DNA of 64,000 nt from Hyphochytrium catenoides (Eukaryota; Sar; Hyphochytriomycetes; Hyphochytriales; Hyphochytriaceae): the NCBI GenBank assembly GCA_900088475.1, contig FLMG01000335.1, positions 1-64,000 of the forward strand, given 5' to 3'. The notes under the pieces were generated by a model. The model was not told the DNA's origin and did no database searches. It worked only from the letters and a program-made list of their open reading frames with translations. Position 1 is the first letter of the stretch. Each line of letters begins with the position of its first letter. Shown piece after piece: positions 25,331 to 36,941 of the stretch. The position numbers were made by a program, and so were the translations under genes.

Positions 25331-26148
25331 TTAGGCAGAAAAGGATGCTAGAGAGTCTTTAGTGCCCTCTTATGAGGCGCGACTCCGTCGAAATGGATGG
25401 AGGCACTGAAGAGGGAAGAGCCTAGTAGAAGTGTACTTTCGGCCTCTCAACGTAGGTAGTAAGCAGTAGGTTAGTAGTGTATTGTCTGGTCTCCATATGA
25501 GTAATAGAAGGATCAATTAGTAGACGTTTGTTCAAGGCTCAAATGTCTTTGGTCTGCCTTATCTGCTCTAGTTGCGCCGTAGTTATGTCACAAGGTCTCT
25601 GCACTGCAGAAGTTGGACTTTGTACATCTCAGCCGCTGAAGGTATGGTCTAGTAGTACGTAAGCACAGAATACTTAGGTGACACTGTACCAAGCACAAGG
25701 AGCTGGACGCCTCTGGCTTGGAAAAGATGTTTATTGGCCGCGGACATGCTGAGGAGAGGCCTTGCTTGGGATGACTGGGTGCAGGCCGGACTCCTATGGT
25801 CTCACTATCATCGCCTCTCACCAACACGGACGAGTGATGGATAGAGTGTCCGGTAGAGTACGATTATTAGGAACTCTTCGAGCCTACCGGCGCGCTAGTA
25901 GGGAAGGGGATCTGCCAGGGCTAGTGCACGACCTTGAGGCGGTTGGCACCTATCACTTCACGGCACAGCACGGGCGACCTAGGAAACAAAGGCGAGAGTA
26001 ACAATCAGCTGATGAGGCAGCTTGACATGAAGCATGACAGTCAGCTTGGGATCTCTCTCGAGTGTCTAAAGAATGGATTTCTTGTAGGTTATTCTTATTG
26101 CTCAAGATCCGTGTTACAGTAGGAACTACTACAACTACATCTTGCTTC
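25331..26148. other. Intergenic region upstream of SMG8
   Basis: 818 bases with no convincing exon on either strand. Two same-strand genes flank it, so it carries the 3' end of the EGF gene and the SMG8 promoter. Confidence 0.45.
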
Positions 26149-29100
26149 ATGGATTTGGAGGGAGAACTGGAAGATCCGAAGGTCTCATCTGAGTCTATGG
26201 CAGAAGGTTTGCCATCATCCGTCCAGTCCCTGTCTTCTTTTCCTCCTCGTTCCACCCTCGCTAGCACATCCTTAGTGGGAGAAGCGGCAAAGCATGTAAA
26301 AGGAGACGTGTCCGGGTGCAGTTCCTATGCCTCTCCGGGCTGCGTCCCAGATTCTGTCTGCAGCAGGGGATTGGGCTGCTTGCCACTTGGACCACCTTCG
26401 GACCACCGTCAGTGTCGCGAGTAGGGAGATGATGTAACCCAAGCGGTTGCCGCTTTCATAGCACGAGGAAGAGGCCTACCCAATGGGCTCCTGAGGGGCG
26501 GATAGTGGCTTGCCAGCGACGAGAAGATGTTTCTAAAACTCAGGGCATTCCCTGCAGATAAACTGCGGTCCCCGCAGCCGTCAGGTTACTTCAGCTCTTC
26601 AACGCCACCGCGAAACTCTGAAAGGCTCGAATTACCGCCGGCTGCGTCAGGTCTACGTACCCGACAGCCTCTTGATAGGTTTGGCAATACTTCGGAGAGT
26701 TCTTTTGCCCTACTTAGGAAGGTAAGCCTACTAATGCAGGAGTGAGCAGCAAAGCATCGACTAGCTATGTGCACGTTCTCTCTCATTGTGTACCTTCATC
26801 TGTCCTGCCAAGCCCGCTCTGCAAACACTACCCAGATCTCTTGCTTTACATATCGTTGTCCTTCTGAACCTCGCCTGTTGTCCCCTATCTGACCTCTACT
26901 TATCCCTTATGTTGCCACTCTATGTATCTAGTACCTTGAAGGGTACCAAGCTTGCCCCGAAAAGCTCTCGGTTGTGGGCTTCATAGGGCCGGACTACGCC
27001 CTCACCGCCAGGGTGGCCAACAAGATCATTGATGCCCCAGCATTTCCTATATCCAATCCTCGGCCGGCTGAAGCGTCGCTTCCTCTGTGTGCCCCAAGTG
27101 GAGAGGTTCTAATGCACTTCCTACCACAGAGCGGCACCCTTGTTCTGCTCTTGTCTTCTTGCATGGACATCCGGGCACTTGGGGCTGCTTGTGAGACCAT
27201 GGCAGAGACTCTGAAAGAGGTCAGATCAAAACGAGAAGGCAACTTAACGAACGATTGACATGTCCGCGCTAGTGCTCTGTCCAATAGGAGTGACCATTCT
27301 TGTTCGTTTGGATGTTCTTCTGTCACATTTGGTCAAACCATCTTTGCACGGGGAGTGGGATCCTTGCCTAGTGGGGATGCATTATTTATCCCGTCAATCA
27401 TACGATGGAATTAACCCCTGTGTCCCTCTCTTGATTTGCAAACCACCTTGTTCTAGGTCAAGACAGCACCACTCTATTCGTTGCACACCTACTTCCCCTC
27501 TGTGCAATTCGAGGACTGTAAGGCCCTCCTATTTATGTTCGCGGTTTGCCAACGGCTTCTCTTCCTTCACGATTATCCGCCCAGGATAGATATGCACGAG
27601 CTGAGGCTCCTGCGCCTCCTTCAGACAGCAAAAAGGGAAATGCTGTCGCTCAGGCACTCGCCAGCAGCAGTGCCAGTCTCTTCGTTATCTCCACTTCCAT
27701 CAGCCCATCCAGGTGTAGGTGACGCTCAGCAAAGGCTAGCCCAGAGCTATCATGTCCGCTTAATGTCAAAGCTATCCTCTCTTCCTACTACCTCTGTAGC
27801 TTTTGCATTTACCGCACCATCACTTGGGCTTCTCCCGTCTGCTAAATCGCCTCCAGATACGCCACAATGGAGCCAGCTTGCGAGTGCGGCTGCTTCCAAA
27901 CTCAAGAAGCTTCTTGGGGGGAAGAGGAGAGAGAAGGACGGAGGAGGTTCCAAGAGAGTGCTTTCTTTCGATGACAAGCATGGGGTCTTGATTATGGAGG
28001 AAAAGGATTTACCAGCTCCTGGTGAACGGAAGAAAACGACCACTCAAAGCACGACAGACAGCCACTTTACAACCCGCGCACGTAAATTTGTACTGGAGAA
28101 TAGGGCCTCCAAGCTGGACCAAGGCAAGAGAGGTACGAAGGGAGGGGTATATGGAGGGGTCCTAGTAGCTGGCCAAGTTGAAGTGAAATGGAAATAAGAA
28201 GGGCAGCTTTAGAGTTGCAATGGCTCATCACTCCGCTATCAAGCGGCACCCCGAGAAGGCTCCTTTACTCCGTATCACGGAGATATCCGACCGACGCGAT
28301 TGACCTTTCCCCTTAGCCACGTATATCTTTACTCCGTTTGTATGACGCCATTTACCGTTTGTCCTAGGGACCACTACTCCCTCAGAGCTGCTAGAAATGA
28401 TAGCTGGACTTTGCCTACTTTTATCATTGCCAGTTCCTAAGTACGTGGGCTCCAAGGCTCTAAGCCCTTCCTCTCCAAGAAGTGGTGGCGCTGGCGATGT
28501 ACCCGGCCCGGACAACAGGTTGGACTTTACGCGCTAAAGCACCTCTCATTGGGTGATCAACCCCTTAGCTTCTTAACCCGCTACGAATGCTGTTTGTTAT
28601 CAGTTTAAACTTGCTGCAGATGAGTAACTATGGTGACATCTCTACCGTCTGCCAAACTCATGTTTCTGGTATCCGCACTCTTTGTAATCTTACTCCAGGG
28701 CAGGCATGTACTCTGGAAGTTGGACGCCACAACTCTCTGAGGGGTTTCAGATCCTCGATGCTCCTCCAGGGGTTGACTCAGCACTTCTTCGACTGCTTCT
28801 CTCGCTCTGGCCATCACTCCTGTACTCAGGAAGCCGAGTGCAGCAGGCCATCTCTACGGCAAAGAGCAGCTACTATAGTCAGTTGCCCTCCGAGTATCGG
28901 TCTTACACGCATAAGAAGCATATGACCGAAGGTGAGAAACAAAAGGAAGCATACCATTTAAAGAGAGTCACAATGTCGGGATAAGTGTGGGCGGCACTAC
29001 GTCAGATCTTGACAGTCCGATTGCGATAAATTGGTTCACCAGGGTGCACACTTTGCGTAAAAAGAGGAGATGGGTTAGGACGAACGACCATAGACAGAGA

Positions 29101-31856
29101 GACCCCCGATATTATTCAATATTCCTCGGCCGTGCATTCCTCAGCTTTACTTTTGTAGCTTTTCGACAGCTATTGCGCTTTGCTGGCTCAGCAAACCCAG
29201 CAGCAGGGACCTTCATGGAGGCATTAAAGCAGGAATTTCGATCAGCCTGGATTAAAGGAAGAAGGCTCTGTGATAGCACAAGTGTCACGGGAAGACCATG
29301 CTTGCATCGCGTGCAAGGGGAACAGTCCAAAGAGGAGGTATTTGGTGACCAGAACGTGCAAACTGGAACAGACGTTGATCAAGACCTCAAGCATAAGCAT
29401 AGCAGTGGCTTCAAAAGAACTGCTGCCTGCAATTGTGGACGCACAAGAAAGGTGCGGGAAGATCCCTTCGACATAAAGATTGCGAACGCTGCACAGTTCG
29501 ATGGTACGTTGGTTTCTGCGCTGCTGAGCTCTTGTAGCTTAGTTTTGCCATTGTCCTGGCTGTTATAGATACATTCGCCAATCTATGCGCTAATCAAGAC
29601 TATATCCCCTTCTCACCTCAGCACCCTGTTGTTCGTACCTTGAGTCCTTGGTGCATGAGAAGACTAGTTATCCTGTAGGTCAGCTTTCTGGCCGGACAAC
29701 TCCCGAGCTTCGGAGTGAAGATGAGCAGGCAGGGAATGACTTGCCATGAACCGACTTGTCGAGAAAATAGCTAATGGGCAAATGTCGTAGGCTCTGGATG
29801 AAGGTTTTTCTATCCTGAGGATTGGGACCTACCAGTGAGTTCACCTCGATAAACTTCGGTCATCTTCGTTGAAGTGAGCTTGGCATTAGTTCTTTGGAAC
29901 TCACTTCAATTTTCGCGGCTCAACGCAGTCCTACTTTGCCCTAGTATTGGTGCCCTGTGGCATTGATATAGCCTGCCGTGGCAAAGCCGTATCCTCATCC
30001 TTTCCTTGCGTTATCAACTGCTGTGATTGTAGATGTTATCAGTCGAATGTGGGTATCCTGCAGGCCGGATTCCAGCCAGGTGGAAACGTACTCGACGAAT
30101 GGATAGTCAACGTAAGAGATCTGCCATTTAGAGGACCGGAGCGGACTTATACATGCAATGAACCTAAAGTGTGCATGCCTAGTCTGTCCAATTCTTGCTT
30201 TCATGCTCTCCCTTCTGCCCTTGCTTTGATAGCCTCTTTGTGACCAATCATCTTCCTGCATACCCACTTCTCGCTGACGTCGCTGATGCTACCTAGCCCT
30301 TGACAACGATAGCAAACGGGCCATTGTCCATTCCTCTGAGCAATGAGAGCAACGAGGAAAACCGGGCGAGAGGTTAGTGACGAAAAGATCCAGACTCTTC
30401 TGACGGACCAACTACGTCCGGTTTGCACTTTGACTGCCTGTATATGTAACACCTGTTTATTATTTTCGATGGTGGTACTTCCAGTTGCGGAGAAGATGTC
30501 GATGTACGCTGGGGTAGAGTACGAATGCGAGAAGGGGCATCGATTCTTGTGTGAGCACGAAGATCTGCTCGCTGCAGAAAAGGTATATTTGTCCACATCA
30601 AGACGTATCCCAGCCTTACGCGGCCTTTTTGGGTTTCATCCGACGAGACTATGCATGTTACGTTTGCCAGGCGCATCTCCATGTTATTCTTCAACAGTCC
30701 CCGAGTCAATCTTCAGCTCAGGCGGCCTTTATCTAGCGGACTATTCTCCTTTTTCTTTTGTGGCTTCATTAGCTAAGACACCAAAACACACTCTACGCAG
30801 GACAAAGGTAGAACGAAAGATAGTGCCGGAAGATTGGTGAGCCATTGGCCAGAGGTGGATGTTGCACTTTTGAGGCAGTGTCGATTCTGCAGGTTTGAAA
30901 AAGGAGAGAGCATGAAATGCAGTTCTTCTTTCGGGTCCCTTGCCCTCTCTCAGCTCGCAAAGGTTTCTCTGTTGATTCGGGGCCGCAACCTGTGTGGTCT
31001 AACTTTCGCACAAAGCTAATCTTTCACCTCTCCTGCAATTTCAGGAAGGCTAACATCCCCTCTCGCTCTCTATCTCTACCTTCTAGCCATGATATTACAG
31101 GTAGCTTTGGCGCTACACCTCAAGTCGCGCAGGCTATGCGCATCTACGTCGCTGTACCTGAGGAGAAGAGGAGGAGGATGGAGTATAGACTCCAAGTGAA
31201 TGTCGAGGTAAAGGCCCCTGCCATGGGATGCAATATGGTTGGGGGTGGAGGTGGCGGTTGCTGCTCGTCAATGCCCTCGTGCGATAATGAGGTGAAACGA
31301 TTTCAGCGATGAGTGCCTTTGGAGTGGACGAGACTTGGTGGCGGATTGTCAGTTAGTTCGGCAGAGAGTCTGTTGGGATGACGCGTCACTAACTCAAACC
31401 TTTCGCAGATATCCACAGGACATAAGGACACTCTATTCTCATATGGCGAAGAAGACCAACTTGTGCTGTTTCGCACGCCCTCCTGCCGTTTGCCCAGGAA
31501 CAGCTTCGTCTGCTGTCGACTGCCGTATCCTTTCCCTACCTGAGGTTTATCTCCTTTTCTGTGGCCCTTTTAACTTTGATCCTCAAATGAAAAGGCTTCT
31601 ACTTGTTTCCTGTTGGAGGTGGTGCCGAGCCGCGAAGCGCCATGCTCTAGCATAGTACTTCTAACGTTTGTTATCGTGGTCCTATCATGTCCCACCTAAC
31701 TGCTTTTTAGCCCTAAGTACTTCCATCTTCTCCGTCGTTTGCAGCAACCTTAACTTGACTAGCTTTGTATATCCAAAGAAAAAGGACTTCGAAGGAGTCA
31801 GCGGCCATTTGGTCATCCGCAAGGGAATGCTCCAAGCTATAGACGGAGCAGGGTAA
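26149..31856 (+). CDS. SMG8: SMG8-like nonsense-mediated mRNA decay factor
   Basis: Partner of SMG9 that restrains the SMG1 kinase in nonsense-mediated decay. Exon 26932-27219 opens the conserved GTPase-like fold (LSVVGFIGPDYALTARVANK). Exon 27457-28132 reads APLYSLHTYFPSVQFEDCK, then FAVCQRLLFLHDYPPR, strongly SMG8-like. It joins in phase to an exon starting 28704 (MYSGSWTPQLSEGF). Later exons carry NPAAGTFMEALKQEFRSAW, GRRLCD-SVTGRPC (about 29200-29310), HSSGFKRTAACNCGR, REDPFDI (about 29400-29475) and LQAGFQPGG (about 30060). A Cys/His cluster YECEKGHRFLC lies near 30520, CRFCR near 30890, and AMRIYVAVP near 31135. The last exon reads FVYPKKKDFEGVSGHL and stops at 31854-31856. About 12 or more exons. 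The start at 26149 is provisional: the two N-terminal exons (26149 onward and about 26527-26720) are poorly conserved and their junction was not resolved. Confidence 0.83.
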
Positions 31857-31948
31857 GGGCAGGATTGGAAGATTCAACGGGTGGCAGTTCTATTGATAAT
31901 CCGAACGATGGGCTACTGGTCCTGTGATAGCTAAACAACCCAACAGTC
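31857..31948. terminator. Short convergent 3' spacer (SMG8 / NADH dehydrogenase)
   Basis: Only 92 bases separate the stop codons of two genes read toward each other, so the 3' ends of their transcripts almost certainly overlap. No poly(A) signal was identified with confidence. Confidence 0.45.
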
Positions 31949-34900
31949 CTAGAAGCGACTGATGTCTCTCCCGAAGATGAAGGTCTTCGTCCAATGCATG
32001 AAGATGAGAAACTTGTTCCGCCAGGAGACCTTTCGGAAGAACGCAATAACGAAGAAGGGGTATTTCTCAGTGTTGTTCTGCTGGAGACTGAGCCTCTTTG
32101 ATAAAAGTTGACGCATGACACACAGATAACAATTGGCCCCAGCGCCCTCAGCAACATTTCTTTGCAAGGCTTCTTTTTTGCCATCGTACCTGCTTGCTGA
32201 AATACGCTGACCTCCATAGCAGAAAAGCGAATCTTCCTGCACCGCTCCATTTCGCGTCCCCTAAGTCGACAAGTGCTCGGTAACCACCTTTAAAAAGGAA
32301 TAAGGAGTTAGTCTTCGCTGTAGAGCAAAATTGAAGGGGAAAGGTTGCAACACGAACAGGTCTCCCCTTAATCACTTGATTAAAAAAGAATATAAACGGA
32401 TAGACGAGGGAAGAAGAATAGAGAGACGAAGCTACCGAAGGAAGAAAGACAACTTGAGAAGTAGGCAAAGGCGACCTAAGAGAGAAGAGAACACCCAGAT
32501 TGCTGAGTGAGGCTAGAGCCTACCGATATAGGTCATCATTCCCGCATGCTGGTAGTCGAAAGGTTTGAAGTGCTCCGGAGTTAGGTCCACAGGAGAGCTG
32601 TTAAATAACTTGGCCAAGTATTTTCCTTTTCTTTCTGCCACCTGGGCCGTCGCTGCCAACAATCATGACCGATGCGTAGGTGCCATAAGGGAGAGCACGG
32701 TTAGGAGGCCCAGGACTTTGAAAAGTACTTTCTTCAGCAAAAAGCGGCCTTTATCCACGCCAGATTGGCAAACCTTGGACCTCTTACTTTCCTCCAACCT
32801 GCCCATACTATCAACATTACCGAACTTCACTCCCTGCAGGAGCCACATACTGTCCACAACGCTGAGGAACTTACGTGCTAGGGAGTGTTCCTCAATTGTA
32901 GCGCAATCTCCGATCGCAAAAATGTTACTGTGTCCTTTTACTCGGAGATATTCATCCGTCAGTAGCCGCCCTGCGAAACATTGGACGCGTGAGCAGTCGA
33001 TAGGCGCTGCGGACAGCGAGTGACAAGGACGACCTTAAATGGCGATAGTACCAAAAGGAACCACTGCGGATGCTCAATTTAGGGATACGTCTTCTATGAC
33101 AAGATTGACCATAAATTTACACGGTGTTCCTACAATGATAGGCCCTGCATACCATGAGAATCTTTCTCGAAATCCAGTCCCTGTATAAAGGGCCGAGGTG
33201 CCACCCCCGTGCTCCACACGCAGAGGCCAAAGGGCATTCTTTCTCCGTTAGACAGAACAATCTCCTTCGCCTGTGCATGTAAACCACACACAAACCCAAT
33301 GTACAAGTGGGAAACAGCAAAAGAATTAGGGCGTTGCCTAGTAGGGACTGACAGGAAGGATGTCGATAGCCAGATGCTTACCGTGACCTCCTTGACTGCC
33401 ACTTTAGTGCGGACATTGATGTTTTGGCGAGCGAAGTAGGTACTGGTGTAGTCAATCTAGAATACGGAGAAAGTCATAAAGAAGTAAGCCACAAAGGCTA
33501 TAAGGCAATGAAGTATAGCTGAAAAGTCTCAGTAGCTTCACTTTAGCAGTCACTTTGCTGTGCCCCCTACGAGTAAGTCTTACCAGTCCCTTGTTGAACA
33601 TCCCAAGCATGTGCTCTGAGGCTTCAATGAGCGTGATCTGGATTAGAGGTGAGAGCTCGGGAAAGGCCTTGCGAAGATCCTACGTAGAGAGAATGGACAC
33701 GTAGGCAATTATCGACTGGCTGCTAGTGCGAATAACATGTTGTTAAGAGTCACAGGGTCACTGATTACCTGCATAATGAAATCATGCAACTCAGCGGCGA
33801 ACTCTACGCCAGTTGGTCCACCTGGTTTGCAGACGACGTCAGTCTCTTTCATGCGTATCTAGCTTGTCACCAAATCTAACCCGCTCCAGTAGTGGTTGTT
33901 GCACGGTATCTATAAGACCGATACTATCAAAAGGGATTGCTTACCGCCTACAATGACGAAGTGCATTGCTCTCTTTCTGAACTCTTCAGTCGCCTCAGGA
34001 TAGCTCGCGTCCTCGAAACATTCAATGATCTTTCTCCTGATTTGTCTGGCGTGAGAGAGCTCCTTCAGGAAAAAGGCATGCTCCTCTACCCCAGGGATAT
34101 TGAAAGTATTTGTGCGGGCTCCAACAGCAACCACAAGCTTATCGTACGGGATCCTAAGGAACAGCCACGAGGAGGTGACGTCAACCGACCAGTATCGAGA
34201 AGAGACGCAAAGGTTTGGCCCGGGGTTGAGAAGGGAAATCAAAGGGAACTAGCAGGAGCTGTCCCCCATTCCAGAAGATGGCAAAGCCAGGGTTGTCAAC
34301 CGCATCCAAAATATTGTCTGTGCCTCCCTGTTATACGTCTGCTGATGCTTCCATCCTTTGTGGCAGGATTACCTCTTGGTATTGAGACCCTCTTCGAACC
34401 AGTCAGCATTGATCAGCACCTCTTGATTCTCGGTGTCAATTGCTTGAGCATATGCCATGTGATAACGAGCGCCCTTGCTATGTATGGAGTTCAAGGGGTT
34501 AGAATGTCGTGCAGCTCTTCTGAACGACTTCATTTCCAGTCATCTCCTATCTTCATCTATACTGATTCCTCCTGGAATTATACTCTTCACTACAGTGCAC
34601 CTTCTACGTCTCTGCTCCGTGCTATATCTCTGTCGGGCGGCAGTGTCCCAGACAACTCCCATACTTACTGAGCTTTCCTAGCAGGCTCCACGATACTCCG
34701 AAACTCTAAGGTACCGGTAGCGGTTGACGGGAGAAGAGGAGTGAATAGATAGTGGTTCCTGGGAGAGATCAACAGCACGTCATAACGCTTCGTATCGATG
34801 TCCAGGAAGGCTCTGAACCCACCCCAGCCTGAGCCGAGGATGACAACCCTTTCCCGCAAAGGCCTTAGACGTTGAGGCTTCGACTTCACCTCTTGCTTGG

Positions 34901-35036
34901 CAGGGGATTTAGTGGCACGTGGGGAGGCACTGTCGGGTGTAGAGGATACTTCAGCCTCTACTGCCACGGCAGCCTTTTGGTGCTGCCATCGCAGCTGACG
35001 AAGAGGTAAGCGCGGTTTAATTGCCCTGCCCAACAT
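31949..35036 (-). CDS. Mitochondrial type II (rotenone-insensitive) NADH dehydrogenase
   Basis: Single-chain flavoenzyme that passes electrons from NADH to quinone without pumping protons. Residues 1-60 are rich in Arg/Ala/Ser with few acids, a likely mitochondrial presequence. The first dinucleotide fold [10 protein letters not shown] (residues about 64-73) binds FAD and is followed by [16 protein letters not shown]. The next exons read [12 protein letters not shown] (about 34440) and [21 protein letters not shown] (about 34120). VIVGG joins [11 protein letters not shown] (about 33800), the second fold, which binds NADH. Then come [19 protein letters not shown] (about 32930), [34 protein letters not shown] and the C-terminal [10 protein letters not shown], which ends at 31949. 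That C-terminal helix anchors these enzymes to the membrane. I found no EF-hand insert of the NDB kind, though the segment near 32660-32850 is unresolved. About 11 exons. Confidence 0.9.
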
Positions 35037-35497
35037 AGCACAGCTTCTCTTTCTTCACTATTTCCGTTGTTAGTCTTTCTGAACCCTGTGGTTTGACGTC
35101 CTCCCAAGGTTAAGACAAGCTCAGGCGGGCAGTCAAGGACACCTTGAAGCTCAAGAGAAGAAGAGAAATGGAAAGGGCACAATTCGTACTTCCAGCAGCT
35201 ATCTTAATCTGTTTATACAGAGGAAAGTTAAGAGAGACGGGAAATGATGCGGGGTTTTCTACTTGTGTCGGAAAGGCCTTAGAAAGCTATGGACGAGTCT
35301 TTCTATCCAGCTTCTTGAAGCCCACTGGCTAGAGCTTGCTTGTCCGCTTGCCCTGGTAAAGTCCTCTACTGACTCTTCTCTCTCTTCTCCTTCTATCTGT
35401 CTTCACAAGCGATGCCAGAGGGGAATTATTAGAAAGAGAAACAAAAGATTGGCTTCTTTTACAAGGTGTGAGTAGCCGAGGGCAGACTAATCTCGAA

Positions 35498-35544
<47 letters not shown>

Positions 35545-36941
35545 CTTTCCCTCTCTGTGCCCACTCTCTGCCACTTCGCTCCCATGCCGCAGCTGTCATC
35601 CACCTCCGCCTCTGCTCTATTGATATGAAGTTGAGGGGCGGTCGGCAATGCTCTCACGATATTCTCTAAGATAATGTTCGCGCTGCTGGGATCTCTGTCT
35701 GACCAGCGTGATGACGAGCCATCACCCACTGTCATCTCGGATCCTAACAGCGTCCAACTACTATTACACCTTACTCCCTCCTAAACCCCTGAGTGTCGGC
35801 TATTACTACGTCCGTCGTGCACCTTCCTTCAATGATTGATACCTTTCATCAGAGAACCATTGAGCTGAATAACTCGAACAAAAGGAAAGAGCCCGTTATT
35901 AATAGGAACACAATTTGTGAAACATTACTAAGTAGGTTTCAGAGTGCGAAGCTTTCGTCGTTACAAAAGAACAGAATGAAGGAGAAAATTTGTTGAAGTT
36001 CGGTGCGGCGCCAAGAGACAGAGATTTTCTGCGTAGCGAGGCAGCGAAGAAGTGACGAGAAGAAGCCCGAAGAGCTGATGCGAACTGCAGACCGAAAGAG
36101 ACGAGAGGAAAAAGACGAGGGCCCTTCTCGATAGAAGAGGCGACAAGAGAAACGGATGAGGCTTTATGGACGAACAGGGAGAGTGCAAAGGGTGGGGAAG
36201 AAGTGGGAGGAAGACATGCCACAGCGTTTTGGAAGGAGTAGAGATCACGGCATCAGATGGGCCAAGAGCTTCATTGTTATGGACTCGTTTGGACTGGGAT
36301 CAGAGCTAGAAGTGGAGGTGACTTGTTAAGGTAGATCGAAAGCAAGAGACGTTCTTGACTTGTGACGGGATTTGGGGGTTACTGACTTACCATTATGCTA
36401 AAAGTGCCGGAAAGTGCGAAAAGCTAATCTCTAAGTTTTTCAATGAAGGGGAAAGAAAGACCCATTGGTCTTGAAATCTGAAATCGTCTAGTGTCAATCT
36501 GCCCTAGTGAAGAAGATATATCTTGTGAGATGAAGTGATACGTGCTGCGCGGCTCTCTTTCACGATGAAGCACCAAACTTGATATTTTTATCCCTATAAA
36601 TTATAATGGATTATTGATGGGGCCACCCCGGCGCTAAAAGAGCATTGATAGGGAAGGCGCACTACGCCGATGATCGAGTAGTTCAAGTCAGAGGCCTGGG
36701 GCGCATACCGTTCTTCCGTCCTTCACCAGTGATGGTAGAAGTGGAAATCCCTTCTGCACCAAAGGCAAGAGTGCCTGTAGATTAAACCCTGGGAGATCCC
36801 TCGTTTAGTCTTGGAAGTCCAGTGAGGGGCTGTACTCTTATATCTGCTATCTAAGAAGGCTCAATCCTTTCGTCTGTGACGTGCTCCATGTATTGCTCCA
36901 GTAAGTTTTCCAGGCAGGGTAGCCTCTGATCTCTTTGGGCC
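35037..36941. other. Intergenic region with CT repeat
   Basis: 1.9 kb between two leftward genes. One open stretch near 35570-35735 (starting MTVGDGSSSRWSDRD, leftward) could be an exon but has no partner I can join. 36250-36940 shows no coding signal on either strand. Confidence 0.4.
35501..35540. repeat. (CT)n microsatellite
   Basis: About 40 bases of uninterrupted CT dinucleotides on the + strand, the cleanest simple repeat in the window. It yields an RERERE open frame on the other strand that should be ignored. Confidence 0.95.

Noticed and set aside
31837-32250. 137-codon leftward open frame at the end of the NADH dehydrogenase
   Set aside because: It runs through terminal introns in the wrong frame. 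The spliced path gives the conserved C-terminus [10 protein letters not shown].
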